NCBI GenBank assembly: GCA_963669155.1
Contig: OZ022576.1
Span: forward strand, 4,531,822-4,595,821
DNA: 64,000 nucleotides
Source of the DNA: Arbacia lixula
Lineage: Eukaryota > Echinodermata > Echinoidea > Arbacioida > Arbaciidae
Direction of reading: 5' to 3'
Part shown: piece after piece, positions 15,259-26,300 of the stretch
How positions within the stretch are numbered: position 1 is the first letter of the stretch
Layout: each line of letters opens with the position of its first letter
Made by a program: the position numbers and the translations under genes
The notes under the pieces: model-generated
Database searches by the model: none
Seen by the model: only the letters and a program-made list of their open reading frames with translations
Told to the model about the DNA's origin: nothing

Positions 15259-15800
15259 TCACAACTCTCTTCCCTGAGCACTTGTGTGAGCTCCACGGCA
15301 TTTTAAATAGACCCTTGCTCTGCGAAATACAAGTAATCCTCGCTCATCCCTTGCCTCTTTCCCCATATTGATTCCCGTCAATGCCAAAGTCTTGCCCAAG
15401 GTACTTTTACGGTGAACATGCCCCGAATATATCAAGTGTCTATTAACTCTAAGCTCACGTATTAACTTCTTTTTCACCATTGTTCTCTTGAAAACATCTT
15501 CTTTGGTTACTCTATCAGTCCTCGTAATCCTTATCATCTTTCGTAAAAAAATAGATTTAAAAAAACCTCTAACCTCTTCCTCAAAACCGATGTTCATGCA
15601 TATACACGTTTCACCCCGTACATTGATACAGGGTATACGTAATATGCAGCACTGTTAAATATACTGCACATCCTTATCTCTATAAATACGTCTACTGCTG
15701 ATGTGCCCTGCTCCGATCCCAATGCGCCCCATACCTCGTCTACCCAATCGAAGTGGTAACCGACCGAAGAAAGATTCTCGCTGCTTCTATCCGTCAAGCC
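15259..15800 (-). pseudogene. Non-LTR retrotransposon reverse transcriptase C-terminal remnant, type 1
   Basis: On the minus strand, 15797-15594 ends YVYPVSMYGVKRVYA and 15597-15259 continues in another frame with FLRKMIRITRTDRVTKEDVF, then NRHLIYSGHVHR. This is the typical end of non-LTR reverse transcriptases: a P-V-L-x-Y-G-x-E-x-W-like box, then F-x-x-x-L-R-x-M-x-R-I, then an I-x-H-I-x-R-like segment. A frame change and lost residues mark it as a dead, 5'-truncated copy. The exact clade is not determined. Confidence 0.65.
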
Positions 15801-16230
15801 GGTGGACGTTTTCGTAACAAAATCAACCCCTTCGGGGGAATTCCCTGGTGGTGATGTAACGGTATAGCGGAGCAGGGTGTGACTCAGTGACTGGCACGAT
15901 GAGCCGAGACACCCACGTCATTGATTTACTGTCTGTCTGCTGATGGCCTGATGCCTGCTGTTTGCCTGCTCAATGCATGGCAGATGAGGGAAGCGAGGGG
16001 GAGGAGTGTCATCTGCGCGAAGGGGGTGGGTGGGATAACTACGAACGTGAAACGCGATAAAAAGTCGTGTCGGTATCTTTACACTTCGGCAAAAAAAAAG
16101 GGGGGGGGGGGACGCGATTCACCAACAATATCTAATTTCGCGAGACTGATTGGCATTGACATTTGGGTGCTCATCAGGAAAAAAATACACAACACTTTTG
16201 ACCCAAGGGGCAAGGGGAGAGAAGCGGAGA

Positions 16231-16253
16231 TGTGTGTGTGTGTGTGTGTGTGC

Positions 16254-16292
<39 letters not shown>

Positions 16293-16340
16293 GTGTGTGT
16301 ATGTGTGTGTGCATGTGTGTGTGTGTGTGTGTGTGTGTGT
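16231..16340. repeat. GT array
   Basis: GT units with GC and AT interruptions, followed by a G run. Confidence 0.95.
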
Positions 16341-16665
16341 AGGGGGGGGGATGGGAGGGGGGTGTGTGTTTGTATGATCCCTCCACGCGACAATCAGGTT
16401 TCAAACCCGACCGCACACATCAGCCTAGCAAGCATGATGAGAGCCACGCATGAAGACATGACAATCAACTTCTTGCTGTCAATCATGTTGATACATGCGT
16501 AATGCACTCGTGAAGTGGCCCCACCTACACTATGAATACATTATGTTATTTTGTAAACGCAAAACTAAGGCGGCAGTCAGTGAATCTTTCTGAATTGTTC
16601 TCTGAACTTCTATTTCAAGTTGTATAAACAGTAGTTTGTGTACCAATTATACATATTCTACCGAT

Positions 16666-16671
<6 letters not shown>

Positions 16672-16731
<60 letters not shown>
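16672..16731. repeat. GA array
   Basis: About 30 uninterrupted GA units. Confidence 0.95.
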
Positions 16732-16736
<5 letters not shown>

Positions 16737-18059
16737 GGTGGCAAAGAGAGAAAGGAGTGGGCGTTCGGGAAGAAAAATAGATATATGTCATGCATATGAG
16801 ATGTATGAGCTTGGGGTAATGATGGAAGTCTATTTTGTCCACTATCGATAATTAAATGTCAGCGTTTTGTCTAAAAGCACCAAATTTGGCACACATGTAG
16901 AATTAATTTGGATACTGAGCCCTCTTTAATTTTGCCCAGGGGAGGCAATGGCGCCCATTTCGAAAAATGACCGCCATTTAAGATTTGAATGGAATATTTG
17001 TTTCATCATAAGATATAATATCAAAGCCAATCAAATTCTCTACAATGTGGTACAAACTTTTTGGTAATGCTATTTTTTTTTTGGCCAGAAATGTAAAATC
17101 CCAAATTTTCGTCACTTACGTATTGGTTCATATTTCACAAATCCTTCTCATTAAGGATTTGAAACGCTTAGAATTTGTTTATGCCCCACTTAGTGTGTGA
17201 AAATCAGTTACATTCCATTACATGATATATAATTCTAGTTCTATACATTTTTGCTAAAGCCGCAATAATACGCATATCGTTAATATGGCTGATAGTAACT
17301 TGCGTTTTGCGAAAAAAAAAAACCCGTGGCTACAATAGGTTCATCTCATTACAGGTTATTAGGTTGCATGTCGACGAGGTAAACATGATACACTGTACAA
17401 GAGAGTTACGAGCGTAGGCGGGTTTTTCACATTATAAACCCACGCAGTAACCATGACCACTGAGCTGTTCATGTGGATTGGATCAGATCAGTCATGCGCA
17501 TGTGAATGAGAAGACATCGATCACATCGTCTGCAACATATCCTTAAAGCCAGTGTAGACCTTTTCAAGGACAAAAAACACAATTGTGCACAAAACATGGA
17601 AAATGGAAGAAAATACTGTAGAAGATGATAACTATTGTCTCTTTTGAGTTTTTCACCATGATTATGTATATGTTAACACGATTAAAACATGCAAAATGAT
17701 ATCAAGAAAGTGCACCGGTGACATTACTTCCTCACGACTGTGTTACCGAATTGCCTACCCAAGAAGTAAATGTTCGTATCATTAAAACGTTCCTAACTTT
17801 CCTCTTAGTTTTCCGGTTTTCTTCAAACTTATTTTGATTCTACTCCTCAGATTTTCCTCTTTCTATTCAAAATGTCATGCTTTTAGGCTGAAATTTCACA
17901 CTGCCCCTTCCCCTCCCATTGCCTTCTCTCCCTTCCCTTCCCATTGCCTTCTCTCCCTTCCCCTCCATTATTTCGTGAATAAAACAGTGATTACTATTAA
18001 ATGTAATAGATTTGAGCTGGCACAAACATGCGTGAACCAGAAAGAGTACCAAAATTGTT

Positions 18060-18111
18060 GCCATCACCATCGTCATCATTGTCATGATCGTCATCATCAT
18101 CATCGTCATCG

Positions 18112-18146
<35 letters not shown>

Positions 18147-18148
18147 GT
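18060..18148. repeat. ATC triplet array
   Basis: CATCAT/CGTCAT units; His-, Ile- and Met-rich frames across it are artefacts. Confidence 0.95.
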
Positions 18149-19814
18149 AGTTATTCCGAAGCAGGGGACAGTCATTTCAATTCCCTCAAACCTACCGCAA
18201 ACCTTTGGTCGTGAAAACAATATTGACGAAGTTCGCAGAAAGCTGGCAAACGGCAACAGCAGTAGAATAGACTAATTATTCAATCAGGAGGACCCGAAAA
18301 ACGGCATGGGTGCGTTGACTGCATGCGGTCGCCCTGCAGTCAGAATTGAAAATTGAGCTTGGATCATTAACGCCACTTCTGAGTGTACTGACGAAAATGA
18401 ACCAAATGACATCATGGACGGACTAATTCCCAATTTTGGAATTTCGTGACACTGGTGACGAGTCCTATTAAATCTGAGGTCAGTTTCGTCAAATGCTTCG
18501 TGCCATTGCGGTTGAAGCTCATGTGAATGAATTTGGCGTACGGTAATCTCATTTTCTTATTCAGGCACATAATTTATATCACAAATACTTACAAGCGTTT
18601 CTATAGCTGATAATAATACTGGTGATAATGTAAGCTGCTATATGAATACTAAATATTATTATAATAATTACTACATGAAAGTGTTTGATTTAATCAAGTA
18701 AGCGAATGTAATGATAAAGATAATGCGGTAAAGAGAAATAATGGAGAATTAAGTATAAAAGAATAAATATAATATAAATACTCGTTATTATCGTGATATC
18801 ATAAGTGAAACAGGCTTCGTCTTGTAGGATAAATCACTCTCAGGAGATTTAACATGAATACTCTCAAAAAGTACACACTTCTCCTCTTCTAAACCCTTTT
18901 ATTAGTATTACTATTCCTCTTTGAACATAAAGATCCCATTATGTTGTGATTTATCCGTTGATACACACTCGGATACCCCCCCCCCCCTCCCCCATTCCAC
19001 AACACCACCACCACTACCATCACCACCACCAATATGTCAACAAGAACAAGAAACTCTATTTGGACTGTGTTTAAATCTTATGTTACTAAGTCGAGGTCCG
19101 TGCATTTTGCATTTCTTCATTACCCAATCCTTGTTTCATATGACCTTGGGTATGCATTCAAAGGAAAGAAATGATTGTTTTTTAATCTTGTTTGTTCCTC
19201 TCATGATAACCCATCCACGAAGGTCTGAGAAAGCGAATCTTTGGAAGTAAATCCCCTGGTGTCCTTAATACTATTTTTCAGGCTTGTGGGCTCAGTTGAT
19301 GCTAAGCTCATCATCATACCTCCCTTATCATGTAGCTTTATCAGTCGTCCAGTTCCCCAAATGACGTCCCCAAACATGCTATAATGTATTTGTGATCTGA
19401 CACATTACAATATTTGGCCGAAGGCAAACTATGATACTGACTTGAAGCCCAATTCTTACAAATAAGCTGCACTAGATCGGTAAAATGTGGGTTTTCTTTT
19501 TTTTTTTTTCTTTTCGAGAATTCTGACCACGCAGACGTCGAAGCTTGCAAGTTCCCACATATACTGATTCATGTGTGTTTTTGTTTTGTTTTTATATCAC
19601 ATACTATTTTATATATATAATCGATGTTGATGATTCACGTAACGTGAACTAAACACCTATCATTCTACAAGACTTCAAAAAGACTATTACCAAATTGTCC
19701 ATTCATCTCAGGCAGACTCGTTTAAATCTTTGTGAAATAAACGTGAATACATAATTATGTTGTTGGGACCAGCGCAAGTTCAGGCACTCGATAAATCGGG
19801 CATGACATAAATCG

Positions 19815-19845
19815 TGACGTCAGTGAATGCACAGAGGAATATAAG
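19815..19845 (+). promoter_or_regulatory. CRE plus TATA-like promoter candidate
   Basis: TGACGTCA, a perfect cAMP-response element, is at 19815-19822 and TATAAG at 19840-19845. The 60 bases after it are less AT-rich than the surroundings. The spacing is like a CRE-driven core promoter. It could serve an unseen first exon of gene 1, about 3.4 kb downstream. This is context only. Confidence 0.3.
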
Positions 19846-21272
19846 CAGGCGATTATCGTGTATGGAAGCGATTACCGACGCGAACAACACAGAGGTGCTG
19901 TGAGAATTGTGATCGCGTTAAAAATTAAAAAAAAAAAAGAAAAAAAAAAAGAAATGAGATAATTTGTTTCTGAGCAAGTAGAGTTCATTCCAACTAGATC
20001 ATGCAGTCATGTTTTTCAGACTAGACAAAAATAACTCACTAATCATATCAACCGCAAAACAATATTCCGTACACACCTATAACATGTTTGAAAACAAGAT
20101 GATTAAGGATGGATCATATCACATGAGATCGATAACACATGTTTGGAAAGATATTTCGCTACGACAACTATAAGACATATCGGCATATTATTTCCACCTT
20201 AAATAATTGATATTATGTTGAAACGGATACTCTAATCTAATAGAGTCATTATCTACAAGCATTTGTGGAATGGAGGTAATACCCCTTCTTCATGGAAGGG
20301 GTTATCCCTTAAATCTATATACAATAACAAAATATATTATTACGAGCTGTTACGACAGCATTAAGCTTGGTCGGAGGGACAAACAAACTGCTCTCAAACG
20401 ATATTGGCAAAAAGGCCACAAATCAGGAATGTTACTTTGTCATGTTTGTCAGTGTGATTATGTGACGATTTACAACCGTATTGCGAAATTGTCGTTTGGG
20501 AATATTACTGTGTCAAATATCCAAATGTACTAGGTAAAAGGTGGAACATAGACAAACAGAGCATGGAATAAAACGCTTTGTGATATGTCTCATTATCCCT
20601 CACAGTGCAGTACACTATGAATATATGACTTTGTCCTGATTGAAGGCAGCTGGACATTATTATTATTTTTTTTATAAAATAAAGCATAGTCTTATTCAGT
20701 TAAGTGTTGCTACACTAAGCTATTTTAACCGTGCCTCTGTTTTATGCCCCCCCCCCTTTTTTTTCGAAAGGGGGGGGGGCGGCGTCGATTGATAAGATCA
20801 CAACAAAATGTATATAGCAAAGATTACTGGAAAATTAGACGATCCTAATTTTGTCAAAAACAGCAGCATGTTATTTAGCACACAGAGGGTTAATGACTGT
20901 TGACACACTCGCACTGCATGTCAGCTAGCACACATATGCGTGAATCGAGCTTCATCATCGGTCATCGCACGATTGTTCATTCCTTCTCTGCCAGACTCCA
21001 TACTGGCCAGTGGGAATGTTGTGCCTCAATCTGTGAATGGAGCATACAAAGTTCATGTAATCGATTCAACATTCCCCGTTGTAACCATAGTAGATACATG
21101 ACAATACGTACACAGAGGTCAATCAACTATCTTGTTGGATGGGTAATTAAGCGAGGACATTAAAATTGCGCAATACCTGCATTAGCCTTCCCCCACGTTC
21201 TATTAAGACTATCGACCGTTCATTACCGTGATTATACATCACTCGATGGTACTGCATGATCATCACTGCACA

Positions 21273-21394
21273 CGACACGATTTTGCAGTCGCAAGGGTCT
21301 ACGACTGGAAATGTGACGTCACCTTCTTGCACAAAAGCAATGACCAGGTTCTGCGATTCAGCCAGTCGCAGGGTCGTACAACTCAGGTCGTGTC
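21273..21394. repeat. CGACACGA-ended dispersed repeat, copy 1
   Basis: It begins CGACACGATTTTGCAGTCGC and ends GGTCGTGTC, so short inverted ends (GACACGA) are present. A TGACGTCA is at 21314-21321. About 120 bases match the copy at 31887 with the same block order. Confidence 0.55.
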
Positions 21395-21788
21395 ATCTAT
21401 GGTGGCCTTTATGTGTTTGAAACAAAGAATTGTTGGTGAAACATGAGGACTCGGGTCGTGTAGATAAAATGAAAGTATAATGTTCGATTATGATGGTCTA
21501 TATGCCGATGACTTGTGTACATTGGATAGCATAGATAGGGACAGTGATGACATGTGTGTACATGGGATTCAGTAGATCATTAACTCTTTCAGCACCAAGC
21601 TAGGAAAAACACATTTACTACATACTCATTTCATGCTTCTGTCGCACTGATAGGGTTGAAATAATAATTTTGTAATAGATATGAAGAATATATGATACGT
21701 GTAATATATACACCTTGTTCACACTAAGCCAAAGTAGGAGACTTACATCATTATAAGCGACGCAATATTTGTGAGATCTGTTGCACCC

Positions 21789-21842
21789 CTCTCTCTCTAT
21801 CTGTCTCTCTCTCTCTCTCCCACCCTCTCCCCCCTCCCCACC

Positions 21843-21902
<60 letters not shown>

Positions 21903-21915
21903 TTCTACATAACAT

Positions 21916-21979
<64 letters not shown>

Positions 21980-22017
21980 ACATGATCGATCTCTCTCTCT
22001 CTCTTTCTATATAACAT

Positions 22018-22076
<59 letters not shown>

Positions 22077-22090
22077 ATATAACATGAATG
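21789..22090. repeat. CT array with a repeated spacer
   Basis: Runs of CT are divided by copies of a spacer close to TTTCTATATAACATGATC at about 21902, 21965, 22002 and 22072, one preceded by an AT run. This is a higher-order simple repeat. Confidence 0.9.
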
Positions 22091-22919
22091 TATTACGATT
22101 ATGACTTCTTCAATCCCTCTCCCTCCGGTACACCTTTCTTCTCTCCTTTCCTCTGCTAGCTCTTCTTGTATCACTCTCGGCTCGTATACATGCCCACTCT
22201 CTCAATCATTAATTTGGCCGTATACATGACGATCGAAGACGAACAAATCGAAACACACAATGGCGAACGAAAAGAAAATGACATTGAATCATGTTCCATC
22301 CTTTCATCTTCCCTCATTTAAAATGGCCGAAAGACACGAGCTGTGGGTAATCAAATGCCATATGTTTCTATATCAAGCCATAAAGTACGAACCAGCGAGC
22401 ACTCTGAAACCCGTTTCCCCTTCCCCTAATATTCGTTGCAGACAAAATGATTGCTGGAATGTACCGACGTTGAAAGCTTTTTACCCTTAACATGCTGCTG
22501 GTGAATTACATCACCATTATTACACATAAATCCTCCAGAGCGAACGGTCTCTCTGGCACACAAAAGGGGGAAAAGGGGGGGGGGTACCCCCCCCCCCCCT
22601 TTTTCCCCGCTCTCGCCTCTAAACCCGAATAAGAAATATAACTCTAAATGTTTTTTTTTAAAAAAAAACTAAATGTTTTCGTTGTGTGCATTTCATGATT
22701 TTTCTTGAGCACATGTATGCATGAATAATTTGTATGAAATTGCTAAATAATTAATACCATTTTTTTTGTCTACTCACGGGAATGAATATTAGTGTGAATA
22801 ATAAACTTGTAGCAAGACTTATGACATAATGCGGAGTATTTGTCCTACTCCATATAAAAATGGAAACAATATATTGTATTCAAATCTTTGAAAAGTCGAT
22901 TGGTCAAATACTGCTTGAT

Positions 22920-23080
22920 AATTTAGCAATTCATTTCTAGTTTATTATTACTGTCTAATAATTGTACATGTCTTTCAGTTTATATGTAACTTGTTTGTAT
23001 TTGTATCAATGTATCATCTTTGTAAACCTGTAAAAATGAAATTTCCAATTGGACAATAAATTGCAATACCAATCAATCAA
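22920..23080 (+). mobile_element. Retroposon 3' tail candidate, plus copy
   Basis: ATGAAATTTCCAATTGGACA, then ATAAATTGCAATACC, ends in AATCAATCAATGAT, a short tandem tail typical of LINE or SINE 3' ends. The same sequence is found inverted at 39830-39910, with shared flanking TTTGTATCAATGTA. Two copies in opposite orientation support a dispersed element. Confidence 0.55.
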
Positions 23081-23258
23081 TGATAATTCCTTTATTTGTA
23101 ATGATGGCACTGACACGCGTGCATTCCAACTTCTCAGGTTTCATCGTGAGCTCTGCTGCAGGAAAGTACTCGAATGTAGATCTCTTTTCCATCTTACATA
23201 TATAGTCAATCATGGTCGTCTGTCGTTATTTTAATCGTTCTGCTTGCTCTCATTTCAG

Positions 23259-23332
23259 ACCCATTCCTACAGACATCAATGCCTTCTTTGAGTGCTGCCC
23301 TCTAGAGGTTGCATTAGCCCAGTGTATAGAAG
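23259..23332 (+). CDS. Gene 1 upstream EGF exon (candidate)
   Basis: The acceptor is a good T-rich tract ending TTTCAG, and the donor is AAG|GTATGC. Only one of three frames is open. It enters in phase 2 and leaves in phase 1, which fits the next exon at 23820. The end reads CCPLEVALAQCIE and joins to ACPC. The Cys spacing C-x8-C-x3-C-x-C is identical to that of a clear EGF end in exon 25153 (CQEGFYGPTCKLPCPC), although the usual glycines are missing. That spacing match is the main reason to keep it. Chance cannot be excluded for a 74-nt exon. Confidence 0.5.
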
Positions 23333-26300
23333 GTATGCGCATGAATTTTCACGATGTTCCATCACGTCGTATCACGCGCTCACATTGAAAGCAATTTTGA
23401 TCTATAATTGTGAATTTGAAGACAATGCTGCCTGTAAACCCTTGACTAATTATGTGACTCAATTTTTATATTAATTCCGTTACAAACTTAAACCTATAGG
23501 CTTAACAGAAAGTTAAACTATATACTGAATGTAGAAACCGGCAATGAAATGAAATGTAATATATTTCTAGCACGGGGAAAGAGTTGTTCAACTTTGCAAT
23601 ATCAACAATGTCTTTCATGTTCATGAAGTCACGTACGCTTGTCAATATGAAGGAGAATATGCTTGTTAAACAGCCCTACGGCTATAAGTCTATAATTGTA
23701 AACACCGGTGACCTACCTATTGTTATTGTTTCTTCCCCAATAATTGGCTGTAATTGATCAGTCATGACTGACCCAGTTTTGTCCACCTATCTTTACCTTT
23801 TTTCTTGATGACGTCATAGCATGTCCCTGTCAGTTCGGCGGGTACTGCGACTTCACGGCCCGCGCGTGCCGCTGCCCAGCGGGCCGCACGGGTCCTATTT
23901 GCGAGGAGACGTGCCCGGTAGGAGCGTATGGGGTGGAGTGCGTGCAGAGGTGTACTTGTGGAGGAGGGGCGAGGTGCGATACGTACAGCGGGCTGTGCAA
24001 CTGTCTTCCTAACCAGAGGTATGGGGATATAGACTCAAGTGGAAAGGAAGTGATGGGGAGCAAAGAGGGGAAGGTGATGATGAAGTGCGATGAGTCGGAA
24101 ACGTGGAGGAGATGAAATTCAGCAAGTCCTGGGAAGGTGGAAGAGGGGATGGAGAGAAGTAAGGATAGGGGTAAGATGCTGTAAGGAGGAGGAGGAGGAG
24201 GAGGAGGAGGAGGAGGAGGAGGAGGAGAAGGAGGAGGAGCAGGAGGAGGAGGAGAAGGTTGAGGGGGAGGAGGAGAAAGGAGAGGAGGAGGAGGAGGAGG
24301 AGGAGGAGGAGGAGGAGGAGGAGGAGAAGGAGGAGGAGCAGGAGGAGGAGGAGAAGGTTGAGGGGGAGGAGGAGAAAGGAGAGGAGGAGGAGGAGGAGGA
24401 GGAGGAGGAGGAGGAGGAGGAGGAGGAGGAGGAGGAGGAGGAGGAGAAGGAGCAGGAGGAGGAGGAGAAGAAGGAGGGGAGGAGGAGAAAGGAGAGGGGG
24501 AGGAGGAGAAAGGAGAGGAGGAGGAGGAGGAGGAGGACAATGAGGAGGAGGAGGAGGAGGAGGAGGAGGAGGAGGAGGAGAAGGAGGAGGTGGTGGTGGA
24601 GAAAGTTGAGAAGGACGTTACTCAGCCAGTTATTCTTCTGTGTAATATCATCTATTTCTGTAGACGTGGGTTCATGATTGTTTTTACAACGGTCTTGGAA
24701 AATGCCACGTAGGCTTATCATAAACAATTACTCATGGCATGCTGAAGATTATGATTATATGTATACAAACGAAAACAGCATCGTAATTAACATATCAATG
24801 GCAGCCTTAAGGGTGATGTATTAATCACGTTAATGGGTTGCATATTTATTACTCTTTATGTTTTGTTGATGTTTGATGTAACTCGGACCCCCGGGAAGAA
24901 CAACGTCTAGCACACTGACTGGCTACCCTAGATAAAGAAAAATAAATGAAATAATAGATAAATAAGTGAAATATCATGTTGTAATTCTCTTGCAAAGAAA
25001 TGCCTTCGCCTTTCTGATAGGCTACTCTCCTACGTCACATGAATTTTGAGTGTTTAGCAGATATTACACAAACCGTCCAATCATTTCAATCATCCTTATA
25101 ATTATTATACCATGCCCCTCTTTTTTATCGTGGCAATGACGTCACCCCGTAGCTGCACACTATGCCAGGAAGGCTTCTATGGACCAACGTGTAAGCTGCC
25201 TTGCCCATGTGACCCCACCGTGTCATGTGATTCCTTCACTGGCCAATGCGATCAAAGTACGTGAACGCCGTCTTTCTTACAATCACTTCTTGTCCTCTTA
25301 TTTCTATATTAAAAGATACTTATTTCCAATCTGATCATATATGACATAAAAATCAACATTATTGGCACAAGGATAGATTGTCGAAATAAAAAAAACTCAA
25401 GATACGTACAGTAAGCCTATTTCGTAAAGTTTATAATCTTTTCTTTTCGTATATCCATGTTTCAAATATAATTCTAACAATGAAATATACTCTAAGAACA
25501 GTCACTTTTTATGTTAATTACCTGAAAAAAAGGGATAACAAATTGAGTCTTGTTTGTTTTTGTTTCGAATCTGTTTCAAGATCAATAAGTGATACGGTAG
25601 GTCTTATTTTTAAGGTTTGGTACGTAGGACACATTTTTATGAATTTGTATCGATCTGACAGTAGAACATTACACATCAAATCAAATAGCTGCTTCATAAT
25701 AACGAGATATCACTTTATAACAATGTTCAGGACAAAAAAAAGACATATTGATGTTCATATGATTTATTTCGCTTTTGACTTTCGTTCATTCTGGCAGCTA
25801 TCCAAGTCCACGATAATAATTTCTGGACGCATTTCTCGATCAGTGAGATGGCCGCCATAGCGCTCGGAGCTGCGCTGATCGTCGTCATGGTGATAGGGGG
25901 CGCTCTTCTGATTCGGTCTTGTTGTCGAAGACGCTCATCTCAAATGCTCACTTTGTAAGTTCTTATCGACTTGTCCAAAATCGCAAAATATAACTTTGTC
26001 CCTCTTTGCAACACCAATCATAATTCTTTCCATAGCCTTTTTAGTTACTCAAAGTTTTCTCTCCAGCCTCTTAGTTGTGATCCATGTTTCTGCTCCATAA
26101 GAGAGCACAGGTATGATGCACGGGTTAAAAGTCTGTTTCTTGAGAGAAAGGGGGAGCTTCTGATCACGAAAGATAAAGTTGAGCTTGCAAATGTGGCCCA
26201 AGCCACCTGGACCTTTCTATTCACTTCCCCTGCTGTTTCATTTTCTATGGAGATCTTTTTGTTTATGTAATTGTCAACCTTTCTATGGTCTTCCCTTGAA

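Larger units (their letters stand above)
15801..23258. other. No gene recognised; possible upstream region of gene 1
   Basis: Contains microsatellites, the CRE/TATA candidate, one copy of the CGACACGA repeat and two homopolymer palindromes (20746-20780 and 22565-22608). The first exon of gene 1 was looked for here and not found. Confidence 0.5.

Noticed and set aside
16860-17250. Possible dispersed repeat (CACCAAATTTGGCACACATG and on)
   Set aside because: Only one copy is visible in this window, so it cannot be supported as a repeat.
24090-24727. Long Glu-rich, Arg-rich, Pro-rich and Ser-rich frames
   Set aside because: All are readings of the GAG triplet array in a gene 1 intron.
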